Shown here one piece after another: positions 50,787-58,750 of a stretch of 64,000 bases of DNA (position 1 is its first letter; every line of letters begins with the position of its first letter). Source of the stretch: DTU015 sp012837895. GTDB taxonomy: Bacteria; Bacillota; Sulfobacillia; Fermentithermobacillales; Fermentithermobacillaceae. Position numbers and translations under genes: made by a program. The stretch spans positions 186,001-250,000 of the forward strand of contig JBMNKH010000001.1 of NCBI GenBank assembly GCA_050952085.1, read 5' to 3'. The notes under the pieces are model-generated. The model was not told where the DNA came from. It did no database searches and saw nothing but the letters and a program-made list of their open reading frames with translations.

Positions 50787-51875
50787 TCACCCTTCTCCGG
50801 CCACTGTCTGTTCTTCAGCCAACTGTCGCCGCTTCCACGGAGTGATTTCTGAAACAAGCATACCTGCGAGAATCAACACTGCCCCCACAGTCTCACGTGG
50901 ACTTAGCATCTCACCGAGCGCGATCCAGCCGAAAAGTGCCGCAAATACAGGCTCGGCAGAATATATGAGTGCAGCGTGGCTGGCAGTGGTGTATTTCTGT
51001 ACAGTAGACTGGATCAACACTGTAACCGCTGTGGCCATTATTCCGGTAAAGGTTATGGCTCCCCAGGTCTGGCCCGGGATGACAAGGGGCCGCTCCAAGA
51101 GCAGGGCACACACCAGCGAACCTGCTGCTACTATCATCAGTTGGATCGCTGCAAAAACCGCCGGATCGTTGTTCTTTGAATGTATTCCTACAAGCAGGAT
51201 GTGAGCTGCAAACCCGATAGCACACAGGAAAATCAGCACATCCCCTGTTTCCACTCTGAACGGGAGAGTAAGGGACATAACCCCTAACCCTATCGTAGCT
51301 AAGATCACTCCCATGGTGGTACTCCACTCAGGAACCACCCGGAGCAACAAGGCCGATCCGACAGGAACCAGCACCACCGACAGGCCTGTGATAAAAGCAG
51401 CTTTGCCTGCTGCAACGGTTAACAATCCAACTGTCTGGGTGGAATAAGCGAAAAACAAGGTAATTCCTGTAATCACAGAGGCCCTAATGAGCTCCCTGCG
51501 GACCCGGGAATCGCCCCGGGCGCCGGCATCAGCACCACCCGAAGCAGCGGCAGCACCAAGGGATCCCACCGCACATGTACCGGCAGGAAGGCCGGCTACG
51601 CCACCGGCTGCACCGGCGCCGTTTGAACCGTGGCGGGTCTCGCCGGCCTTGAGCCTGCATTCCCTGTCACTGCCGGCTTCGCCAGTTGCCCTTCTGGAAA
51701 GCAATACGCGCCTTAGACCTAGCCATAATAGCAAGATAACGCTGCCAACGAAAAACCTCACTGCCAAGAAGGTGAAAGGCTTTATTGAAGCAATTGCATC
51801 TTTAACTAATACGAAAGTTGTGCCCCAGATGATCGTTATCAGGAGCAGCAGCAAATCAGCGACCACTTGCGGCAT
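50787..51875 (-). CDS. EamA/DMT family transporter, copy 2, with Ala/Gly-rich insert
   Basis: This is a paralogue of the downstream gene with the same start (MPQVVADLLLLL) and ribosome binding site, so the pair arose by tandem duplication. It has ten helices, but between the second and third is a 67-residue polar insert (about residues 62-128) rich in Ala and Gly, where copy 1 has about 30 unrelated residues. The insert is GC-rich and looks disordered. ATG 51875 is used; the frame is open upstream to 51995. Confidence 0.9.
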   Translation of the reverse strand: MPQVVADLLLLLITIIWGTTFVLVKDAIASIKPFTFLAVRFFVGSVILLLWLGLRRVLLSRRATGEAGSDRECRLKAGETRHGSNGAGAAGGVAGLPAGTCAVGSLGAAAASGGADAGARGDSRVRRELIRASVITGITLFFAYSTQTVGLLTVAAGKAAFITGLSVVLVPVGSALLLRVVPEWSTTMGVILATIGLGVMSLTLPFRVETGDVLIFLCAIGFAAHILLVGIHSKNNDPAVFAAIQLMIVAAGSLVCALLLERPLVIPGQTWGAITFTGIMATAVTVLIQSTVQKYTTASHAALIYSAEPVFAALFGWIALGEMLSPRETVGAVLILAGMLVSEITPWKRRQLAEEQTVAGEG

Positions 51876-51995
51876 ATACCCTACTCCATTCCCAAAAACG
51901 TGATAAAGTGCAGGCCTGTTGCCAGCCATATTCCATGACAGGCCTATGTAACAACAGGCCTTGCAGAAGGTGCGGACCGTATTCAATCCAAACAC

Positions 51996-52850
51996 TTACA
52001 AGTAATATTGTCCCGAAAATACCGTGATGGCCGGTCCTGTCTGCCAAACGCGGCCGCCGTGCTTCCACTCAACCACAAGGGCGCCACCTTGCAGATTCAC
52101 CTTTACAGGCACACCCCTGTCAACCTTTCCGTTGAGGATTGATGCAACAACAGAGGCGGATGATCCTGTACCTGAAGCCAGGGTAATGCCTGAGCCCCTT
52201 TCCCAAATACGCATGTCTATTTCATCTCTTGATTTCACCGCTACAAACTCAATATTGGCCCGCTCAGGGAACATGGGATGGAACTCGAGTTTAGGCCCGA
52301 TCTTCTCCAGTTCCACCTCCCATACGTCGTCAACAAAGAACACCATGTGTGGGTTCCCCATGGATACGGCCGTTCCATACAACACCTTTCCCTCATATTC
52401 AATGGGTTCGTTCACCACCGGCTCAGGCCCGTCCAGCTTTGCCAAAGGAATTTGAGCTCTATTCAAACGGGGAATGCCCATATCCACAGAAATCGTCTCT
52501 ACTATCCCATCTTTCACTGTAAGGTAAGGCTTTATCAGGCCTGCCTTGGTTTCAACTACCAGGGAGGTCTTGCCGGTCAGCCCGGCTTCATACACGTACT
52601 TGGCGAAACAACGCATTCCATTGCCGCACATTTCACCTTCCAACCCGTCAGCGTTAAAGAAAACCATCCTGAAATCGGCGATCTCAGAGGGTTCTATGAG
52701 AATCAGACCGTCAGACCCTACTCCGAAGTGACGGTCTGACATCCTGCGTGCCAGTTCTGACCAATCGTGTTCGTGGGGGTATGAAAACCTGTCGATGTAT
52801 ATATAGTCGTTACCTAATCCGTGCATTTTTGTGAAAGGTATTGCCTTCAC
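51996..52850 (-). CDS. dapF: Diaminopimelate epimerase lacking the second catalytic cysteine
   Basis: DapF converts LL- to meso-diaminopimelate for lysine and peptidoglycan. The 284-residue protein follows the family: MHGLGNDYIYID, VGSDGLI, NADGLEGEMCGNGMRC (Cys75, first catalytic residue), VSMGNPHMVFFVDD and ERGSGITLA. The second catalytic cysteine, in the usual ACGTGA motif, is replaced by Ser226 in ASGTGSS. The codon is TCA, two substitutions from a Cys codon, so a single sequencing error does not explain it. GTG 52850 follows GGAGG. It is followed by the EamA pair on the same strand. Confidence 0.93.
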   Translation of the reverse strand: MKAIPFTKMHGLGNDYIYIDRFSYPHEHDWSELARRMSDRHFGVGSDGLILIEPSEIADFRMVFFNADGLEGEMCGNGMRCFAKYVYEAGLTGKTSLVVETKAGLIKPYLTVKDGIVETISVDMGIPRLNRAQIPLAKLDGPEPVVNEPIEYEGKVLYGTAVSMGNPHMVFFVDDVWEVELEKIGPKLEFHPMFPERANIEFVAVKSRDEIDMRIWERGSGITLASGTGSSASVVASILNGKVDRGVPVKVNLQGGALVVEWKHGGRVWQTGPAITVFSGQYYL

Positions 52851-53208
52851 TGTATCATCCTCCCTGCAAGTATTCGCGGTTCCCCGGCCCGTTTTGTTGT
52901 AGAAGGGCATTGATCCAATTGTACCCCATGTCCGCCCTATTGCACATAACGCGAACCGGGTTAGTCCACCAAGATTGTATTGGCCAACCTGCATCTGATT
53001 TCCTGCTAGAATAGCGCATATTTTTCAATACGCTGAGCCACTGCTAATTGCCATTTATGGCAGGACACTCACCTGACACCAATATATGACCGGGTTTGCA
53101 AATGGTCCTCTAGCAGGAGTTTTGCAGAGCAGGTCGAATACAGTGTAAGGGAGATTCCATCTAGTCTGCTATTTACCCTTTGTTTACTGGAGATTTCGGA
53201 GGAGAGCC
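52851..53208. other. Intergenic region between dapF and a glycosidase-like gene
   Basis: About 360 bp separate two divergent genes. I see the two ribosome binding sites at the edges and AT-rich stretches near 53015-53045 (GCGCATATTTTTCAATACG) and 53160-53185 that could hold promoters, but no clear consensus and no riboswitch. Confidence 0.4.
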
Positions 53209-54420
53209 GTGGTAGAATTTTTTCTTTCTCATGGGAAGCATATTCTGGCAGCCGTGACTGTTATTACCCTCGCGGTGCTTGCCACCACTATACATATCAG
53301 CCTGTACACTAACAGCCGGTCTCTCGGAATGCACCACGACTCAAGGCAGGATGAGCCGGTAGCCGGAGCTGCTTCCAATCCCTCTTACCTGACTTCGACG
53401 CACTTAACTTCGCTTATTGAAGGCGAGCTGGCCTGGCTGTTAAGCTGCAGCTTGCCAAACGGTGCTCTAGCCCAATCACCAGGAAGCAACACAGTAATCC
53501 CATATTTTGCAAACCTTGCAGCAAGAAAGCTATTGACTATCGACGCTGAAGCAGTTAGGGACTACATCATTTGGTACCTGTCCAGCCTCAACAAACTTGA
53601 CCGGTGGGGCCTTTCAGGCACTATATACGACTACAAGGTGGAATACCTGCCTCATGACAATTCATCCGGCACTGACGGTGAACTCAAGGGGATAATAATG
53701 ATACCTACGGGCAATTACGATTCAGCAGACAGTTATGCCTCCACCTTCCTGTCACTTTTAGGTGAATACTACTTCACAACCGGCGACAGGGATTTGATCC
53801 GTTCCAACTTACCCGATATCAGCCTGGTGGCAAGTGTAGTGGTGAACCTGCAAGACGAAGACGGGCTCGTATTTGTAAAACCCGGTTCATGGACAAAGTA
53901 CCTCATGGACAACGCTGAAAACTACCGGGGCTTGATGGATTGGTCGCAGGTTCTGCTTGAAGAAGGTTACGCTGACGACGCGGATTACTTGAAGCATGTG
54001 GCAGCCAGAATCAAAGACGGCATTTTCAACGTGCTCTATGAACCTGAACGAGGAGTCTTCGCCTGGTCAGCGTCGCCTATCTGGAAGCGGTTTCCCAGGG
54101 TCGGCAAATGGTATCCTGACGGCGTATCACAGCTATACCTGTTGACCTGCGGCCTGATATCCCCGGAAGATCCTGAAGCCCATGCCATATGGAACACCTT
54201 TGTGCAAAACTTCCCCGCATGGGAAATAGGCGTAAAGAAGGACAGGTTCCCCTGGACAAGCGTCGCGGTTGCCTCACTTATGATGGGAGACTGGGACAAG
54301 GCCCTGGGATTTGTAGATTGGGCTTACGGGGAATACTTGTTAAACGGCCGCCCGTATCCGTGGTACATCCTGGAATCTGCAGACTTTGTCACCTTGCTTG
54401 AACTTGTAACTACTCAATAA
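53209..54420 (+). CDS. Six-hairpin glycosidase-like secreted protein
   Basis: A short N-terminus with one hydrophobic segment (ILAAVTVITLAVLATTIHISLY) directs the protein to the membrane or outside. The rest (about 60-400) is helical with repeated aromatic and acidic positions (for example DRWGLSGTIYDY, DSADSYASTFLSLLGEYYF, GLMDWSQVL, KWYPDGVSQLYLL), like alpha/alpha six-hairpin glycosidases. I do not recognise a characterised family. GTG 53209 follows GGAGG. Its stop overlaps that of the convergent thioredoxin gene by 11 bp. Confidence 0.7.
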   Translation: MVEFFLSHGKHILAAVTVITLAVLATTIHISLYTNSRSLGMHHDSRQDEPVAGAASNPSYLTSTHLTSLIEGELAWLLSCSLPNGALAQSPGSNTVIPYFANLAARKLLTIDAEAVRDYIIWYLSSLNKLDRWGLSGTIYDYKVEYLPHDNSSGTDGELKGIIMIPTGNYDSADSYASTFLSLLGEYYFTTGDRDLIRSNLPDISLVASVVVNLQDEDGLVFVKPGSWTKYLMDNAENYRGLMDWSQVLLEEGYADDADYLKHVAARIKDGIFNVLYEPERGVFAWSASPIWKRFPRVGKWYPDGVSQLYLLTCGLISPEDPEAHAIWNTFVQNFPAWEIGVKKDRFPWTSVAVASLMMGDWDKALGFVDWAYGEYLLNGRPYPWYILESADFVTLLELVTTQ

Positions 54421-54874
54421 ACCCAAGGTGTTTGAGAATCCGGGCGATCCCCTCAGAATCGCGGTAACCTGCCAAACTGGCTTTGGCGTTGCCTGATTGG
54501 TCCAGGAATACAAGGGTAGGAACCCCGCGGATGCGGTACTTGGAAGCTTCCTCCGGGTAGCGTTCTGCGCTTATCTTGACAATGAAAACCTCTTCCCCGT
54601 ACTTTGCTTTAAGCTCCGCAAGCTCAGGCTCAATCATCACACAGTACGGACAGGAGTTGGTGTAAAATTCCAAGATGCCGCGCTTTTCTCCGGTGAGATA
54701 TGAGCTGAGATCCTCAGGTGATATGTCATCAATGGTGATTTCGTCAGGGTTCAGTTTTGGAGTCTGCGCCATGTTCCAGTACCATCCCCCGGCTGCTACC
54801 AGGAGCACGAGAACCAGAGCCACGATTCTGAAACACCGGTTACCGGTCAAAACAGCCAAAGGACATGTGTTCAT
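54410..54874 (-). CDS. Membrane-anchored thioredoxin-like protein
   Basis: One membrane anchor (about 16-34) is followed by an extracytoplasmic thioredoxin domain with the active site NSCPYCV (CxxC) and the cis-proline in RGVPTLVFLD. The 154-residue protein probably receives electrons from the CcdA-like protein encoded just upstream on the same strand, and reduces or isomerises disulfides outside the cell. GAGGG lies before ATG 54874. Confidence 0.9.
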   Translation of the reverse strand: MNTCPLAVLTGNRCFRIVALVLVLLVAAGGWYWNMAQTPKLNPDEITIDDISPEDLSSYLTGEKRGILEFYTNSCPYCVMIEPELAELKAKYGEEVFIVKISAERYPEEASKYRIRGVPTLVFLDQSGNAKASLAGYRDSEGIARILKHLGFIE

Positions 54875-54930
54875 AGATAATCCCTCCTCTCCGGTGTGAC
54901 AGGGGATAGCCGCTCATAGGAGATAAGCCG

Positions 54931-55671
54931 TTACAAGTAAGGCCTCACCATCAAGTACACTCCGAAACCGGCGATTATCACACCACCGGCTTTCCTAAGA
55001 ATCTCAAGCAATCGGACATTCCGCCCGCTTTCCAGAAACTCTGCAAACTGGGTAGCAAAAAGCCCTGCGAAAAGCACCAATATGGATTGGCCCAGCGAGT
55101 ATCCTAGCAGCAATAAGCCACCTCTTACCACCGAACCTGATGACGCGACTATGGTAAGGATAGCCAACAGCGCAGGTGTTGAGCACGGAGATGCAGACAG
55201 GCCGTAGAGCATTCCTAGGGCGATGGATCTCAGGACAACCCCGGCACTTCCCCCTGGCTTGGCACTATCCGGCCCGGTTGTTTCATGTACGTTTTCTGCA
55301 TCGCTGCCGGGCAACGCCTCTAAAGGAATGTTAGCATTACAGGTTCTTGAAACCCCGAATACTTCCAAGTAAGACAGTCCGGCGAGCACAAACACAATTG
55401 CGGCAACCCACCTTATCCAGGGCGCTGCAAACAGCAGGGATTTTCCAAGCAACCCGGCAACCATACCCGTTGCCGAAAGGGCTATAGCCATCCCCAGTAC
55501 AAATAGGGCAGTTTGACGCTTACGCGTTTCAGGACTGGCACCTGCGATATGCGCCACCATGAGGGGAACGGCAGACATGGCACATGGGCTTGCTGAAGCC
55601 AGGATTCCTGCGATAGCCGCAAACACCGGCCCAAGGAAAGGATTACTTAAGCCCTGGAGAATTAAGTCCAC
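54931..55671 (-). CDS. CcdA-type thiol-disulfide interchange membrane protein
   Basis: The 246-residue protein has six hydrophobic helices with the two redox cysteines in SASPCAMSAVP (first helix) and SASPCSTPAL (fourth helix), the mark of CcdA/DsbD-type electron carriers. CcdA moves reducing power from cytoplasmic thioredoxin to surface thioredoxins in cytochrome c or sporulation pathways. A Cys-containing loop of 40 residues joins the halves. The GTG start has GGAGG upstream. It forms an operon with the thioredoxin gene. Confidence 0.9.
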   Translation of the reverse strand: MDLILQGLSNPFLGPVFAAIAGILASASPCAMSAVPLMVAHIAGASPETRKRQTALFVLGMAIALSATGMVAGLLGKSLLFAAPWIRWVAAIVFVLAGLSYLEVFGVSRTCNANIPLEALPGSDAENVHETTGPDSAKPGGSAGVVLRSIALGMLYGLSASPCSTPALLAILTIVASSGSVVRGGLLLLGYSLGQSILVLFAGLFATQFAEFLESGRNVRLLEILRKAGGVIIAGFGVYLMVRPYL

Positions 55672-55904
55672 TGCCTTCCCTCCCCATGTGTCTATGGTCC
55701 GGCCTACACAAGCAGCAATACCTTACTACCTCTTACTAATCACTCTAGAAGTCTATTAGAGTTTACCAGTTTCACGCAGCAGGCTATAGCTGCCTGGCTC
55801 ACTTTACACAGGTAGACACAAAAGGCACAGCAAAACGAACACCAGATAGGTAACTGAGAGTTTGAAGAAGTATCTGCCTCGCCCCTTCTTCATTGACGGT
55901 AGCA
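55672..55904. other. Non-coding gap between ccdA and the ABC terminator
   Basis: The gap holds the ccdA promoter region and short complementary pairs (CTCTAGAAGTCTATTAGAG and GCAGCAGGCTATAGCTGC). The open frame across this region and the terminator (to 56013) has no ribosome binding site and is unlikely to be real. Confidence 0.5.
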
Positions 55905-55945
55905 AAGTCAAACGGTTCCCCATAGAGCTTGGCTCCGGGGAACCG
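55905..55945 (-). terminator. Terminator of the amino-acid ABC transporter operon
   Basis: The 9-bp stem CGGTTCCCC / GGGGAACCG closes a 15-base loop and is followed on the minus strand by TTTGACTTTG, about 70 bp after the ATPase gene. Confidence 0.75.
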
Positions 55946-56013
55946 CATTGTCCGAACGGGGCGCCCGCCTGAACCGGGGCAAGTGACCGTTTCAACCTAC
56001 CCGTTCCGGCCAT

Positions 56014-56736
56014 TCACAGAATCTTGCTCATAAAAGCTTTGGTTCTCTCATGCTTTGGATTGCTGAAAAACTCAGAAGGTTCTCCTTCCTCGATTATCAG
56101 TCCTTCGTCCATGAATACAATCCTATCCGCTACTTCCCTGGCAAAGCCCATCTCATGGCTTACGACAAGCATGGTCATGCCATCAAGCGCAAGTTCTTTC
56201 ATAACCATAAGGACCTCGCCAATCATCTCAGGGTCCAGCGCAGAAGTGGGCTCGTCAAACAACATCAGTTTGGGTTTCATGGCCAGCGCCCTTGCAATCG
56301 CCACCCTTTGCTGTTGCCCTCCTGAAAGCTGCTGTGGGTATGCCGCCTCTTTGTCGGCAAGCCCTACCTTCTTTAGCAGTTCCCTGCCTAGTTCCTCAGC
56401 TTCTGCCACAGGCATATTCAAGACTTTGGTTGGAGCAAGGCAGACGTTCTGAAGCGCAGTAAGATGAGGAAAAAGATTGAACTGCTGAAACACCATTCCT
56501 ACAGTCCGCCGTATCAGGTTTATGTCAACGCTCCCATCGTCAAGATTTCCGCCATCGATGTGAATCTCCCCTGAACTTGGCTGTTCCAGGTGATTTATGC
56601 AGCGCAAGAAGGTGCTTTTGCCCGATCCGCTTGGCCCGATTATGACCACTACCTCGCCTTTCTTTACCTCAAGGTCTATGCCGCGAAGTACGTGGAGGTC
56701 GCCGAAACTCTTGTGGAGTTGTTTAACCTCGACCAC
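56014..56736 (-). CDS. glnQ: Polar amino acid ABC transporter ATP-binding protein
   Basis: The 240-residue ATPase has Walker A GPSGSGKS, Q-loop VFQQFNLFPHL, signature LSGGQQQRVAIARAL, Walker B LMLFDEPTSALDPE and the H-loop VVSHEMGFA, typical of GlnQ/HisP. It energises the import system encoded with the upstream permease and binding-protein genes and overlaps the permease gene by 14 bp. A terminator follows. Confidence 0.95.
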   Translation of the reverse strand: MVEVKQLHKSFGDLHVLRGIDLEVKKGEVVVIIGPSGSGKSTFLRCINHLEQPSSGEIHIDGGNLDDGSVDINLIRRTVGMVFQQFNLFPHLTALQNVCLAPTKVLNMPVAEAEELGRELLKKVGLADKEAAYPQQLSGGQQQRVAIARALAMKPKLMLFDEPTSALDPEMIGEVLMVMKELALDGMTMLVVSHEMGFAREVADRIVFMDEGLIIEEGEPSEFFSNPKHERTKAFMSKIL

Positions 56737-57433
56737 TGACCTTAAGCCTCCCTTCTACCCGCCCTAACACCCTACTGAAAGTGAAGGTCATTGCAAGGTA
56801 TATCAGGGCTGAAGTGAAGTACGCTTCAAAAGGCCGGAAACTCCGACCGGCCATCATCTTGGCCCGCATCATCAGGTCTTCCATACCTATCACAGACACA
56901 AGAGATGACTCTTTAAGTAGGGTGATGAATTCGTTTCCCATGGGCGGAATTACCCGTCTGATAGTCTGAGGGAGAATCACGTACCGCATAGCCTGGCCAT
57001 ATGTCATCCCCAAGGATCTTGCAGCTTCCATCTGCCCGGCTTCGATAGACTCTATCCCAGCCCTGTATATCTCCGCCATGTAGGCTGAGGAATTCAGGGT
57101 AAGGGCGATGAGGGCGTCAATGAACCCGACAGGTTTGTAGCCAAATATCTGGGGCAACCCAAAGTGTACCAGGTAGACCTGGGCAAGCAGAGGCGTACCT
57201 CTTATGAAGTCTATATATATCTGACACGGGATCCGGACAAACCTGTTCTTGCTAATACGGCCAAGGGCAATCACCAGGCCAAGCACAATTGCGAGCAAGA
57301 ACGATATAAGGGTGAACTCAATCGTAATTCCGACCCCTCTCACCAAGAAGGGTAAATACCTTGCCACCACACCTAAGTCAAACTTAAACAGAGCTGCTCC
57401 CTCCCCTAGCGGTCTCCCATCCATGGGACCCAC
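56723..57433 (-). CDS. glnP: Polar amino acid ABC transporter permease
   Basis: The protein (about 236 residues) has five hydrophobic helices, the HisM/GlnP region FIRGTPLLAQVYLVHFGLPQ and the EAA loop EIYRAGIESIEAGQMEAARSLGM. The exact start is uncertain: ATG 57433 or 57424 have little ribosome binding site, while a GGGGAGGGA lies before a possible CTG near 57391. The binding-protein gene lies 185 bp upstream. Confidence 0.92.
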   Translation of the reverse strand: MGPMDGRPLGEGAALFKFDLGVVARYLPFLVRGVGITIEFTLISFLLAIVLGLVIALGRISKNRFVRIPCQIYIDFIRGTPLLAQVYLVHFGLPQIFGYKPVGFIDALIALTLNSSAYMAEIYRAGIESIEAGQMEAARSLGMTYGQAMRYVILPQTIRRVIPPMGNEFITLLKESSLVSVIGMEDLMMRAKMMAGRSFRPFEAYFTSALIYLAMTFTFSRVLGRVEGRLKVSGRG

Positions 57434-57618
57434 GTTGTTCGCACGTATGACCGTGCCTGCCTGGTATATTTATCTGCAGCGGACTCATGGTTTCTCCGCT
57501 CTGTCCGATTTTTCCGTTTCCTGCTTGAACTTGCACAATCCCGCTTGCGCCATGAAGCTCTTGCAGTGCAAGGGCATCAGTTGCTCAAGTCTTACATCTG
57601 TCCTCACTATGGCGAGTT

Positions 57619-58443
57619 CTATTTGGTCCCGAAATATTTCTCATACAACTCGTCATACTTACCGCTGGCTTTTATCACTGCCAGGCCCTTGTTGATAAGC
57701 TCATGGATCTCCTTATCTTGCTTGCGCATGGCTATGCCATAGTACTCAACTGTAAATGCAGGTTCAGGAATGATCATGTTTGATTCGGGGTTATTCTTCA
57801 GGTACTCCTGAATAACCGGCAGGTCAGAGATGACTGCGTCGACTCCGCCCACTCTCAACTCATTGAACACGTCTGCAGCATGTTCCAGCCTCTTGATACC
57901 CAGCCCCTGCTTGCCCTCTTCTTTGAACATCTCGTCCAGTTTCTGTGCGGCATAATCGCCTGTGGTGTTGATTTGGACCCCAACTGTCTTTCCAGCCAGG
58001 TCATCCAAGGACTTGATAGGCGAACCTTCTTCTACACACCATGCCTGCCCTGATTCAAAATACGGGTCCGAAAACTTGACTTCAAGAGCTCTTTCGTCAG
58101 TAATGGTCATGCCGGATACCACAAGGTCAGCCTCTCCAGTCTGAAGCGATGCAATAAGGCTGTTCCAGTCCATATTCTTGTACTCGACCTCGAAATTAGC
58201 AGCTTCAGCTATCGCCTTGATCAGGTCTACGTCAAATCCTGCAGGTTCACCAGTGGCTTCATCTATATACTCAAACGGTGCAAAAGTGCATTCGCCAACG
58301 GCAATAAGACTCATGATCGGAGCTTCCGGCCCACCGTTACCATTGGGGGCCTCGGCCTCTGGCTCGGGCTGTTGAGTGCAGCCGGCCATTAGCGACAGTG
58401 TCAAAAGGATAACCATAGATATCATTGCAAGACGTTTTTTCAT
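57619..58443 (-). CDS. Polar amino acid substrate-binding lipoprotein
   Basis: A lipoprotein signal with lipobox LMAGC (Cys22) and an acidic Pro/Glu-rich linker precedes a family 3 solute-binding domain: FAPFEYIDEATGEPAGFDVDL, VSGMTITDERALEVKFSDPYF, and VGVQINTTGD. The arginine-binding pattern is similar to glutamine, arginine or cystine binders; the ligand is not certain. ATG 58443 follows AAAGGGG. It is the first gene of the importer operon, with a 270-nt leader, a promoter and an operator-like palindrome upstream. Confidence 0.93.
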   Translation of the reverse strand: MKKRLAMISMVILLTLSLMAGCTQQPEPEAEAPNGNGGPEAPIMSLIAVGECTFAPFEYIDEATGEPAGFDVDLIKAIAEAANFEVEYKNMDWNSLIASLQTGEADLVVSGMTITDERALEVKFSDPYFESGQAWCVEEGSPIKSLDDLAGKTVGVQINTTGDYAAQKLDEMFKEEGKQGLGIKRLEHAADVFNELRVGGVDAVISDLPVIQEYLKNNPESNMIIPEPAFTVEYYGIAMRKQDKEIHELINKGLAVIKASGKYDELYEKYFGTK

Positions 58444-58570
58444 CTTAGTTTCCCCTTTCGTAAGTTGAATCGTAATTCATGAAATCACTAGAATTACAAC
58501 ATTATCAGTTCAGTGATAGGGTAAGTCAGGCATCAGTAACCCCGAACCTGGCAACTCCGGAAAGCCTGCT

Positions 58571-58605
58571 TTATCTAGCGCAGGCCAATCGATTGATCAC
58601 CTCCT
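58571..58605 (-). promoter_or_regulatory. Orphan perfect Shine-Dalgarno and mini reading frame in the importer leader
   Basis: AGGAGGTGATC at 58595-58605 is a full complement of the 16S anti-Shine-Dalgarno end, yet no gene follows. The nearest frame starts at TTG 58588 and reads only five codons (Met-Ala-Cys-Ala-Arg) before TAA; a GTG inside the motif gives nine codons with two Arg codons. It lies about 130 bp before the binding-protein gene. Confidence 0.45.
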
Positions 58606-58693
58606 CCCCCCACTCTTGCGCACAGCCAGGTTGCATAAACTTGATCATCAAATCAGCACCGGTGCGACTTATCATGCATTGTCTTGAAGCGTG

Positions 58694-58709
58694 ATGTATA
58701 TTCATACAT
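58694..58709. promoter_or_regulatory. Operator-like palindrome ATGTAT-ATTC-ATACAT
   Basis: The palindrome has two perfect 6-bp arms with a 4-bp centre and lies just downstream of the predicted start of the importer promoter (around +6 to +21). This suits a repressor site. The sequence has some likeness to ArgR/AhrC boxes, but the match is only partial. Confidence 0.5.
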
Positions 58710-58721
58710 TGCAATGAGGGT

Positions 58722-58750
58722 ATTATAACATGTGGTTCAAATAATGATAA
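58722..58750 (-). promoter_or_regulatory. Sigma-A promoter of the amino-acid importer operon
   Basis: On the minus strand a perfect TATAAT (58722-58727) lies 17 bp from TTATCA (58745-58750, four matches to TTGACA). The start of transcription is predicted near 58715. Confidence 0.6.

Noticed and set aside
55804..56013. 69-residue protein after glnQ
   Set aside because: It spans the operon terminator hairpin, has no ribosome binding site and shows no family pattern.
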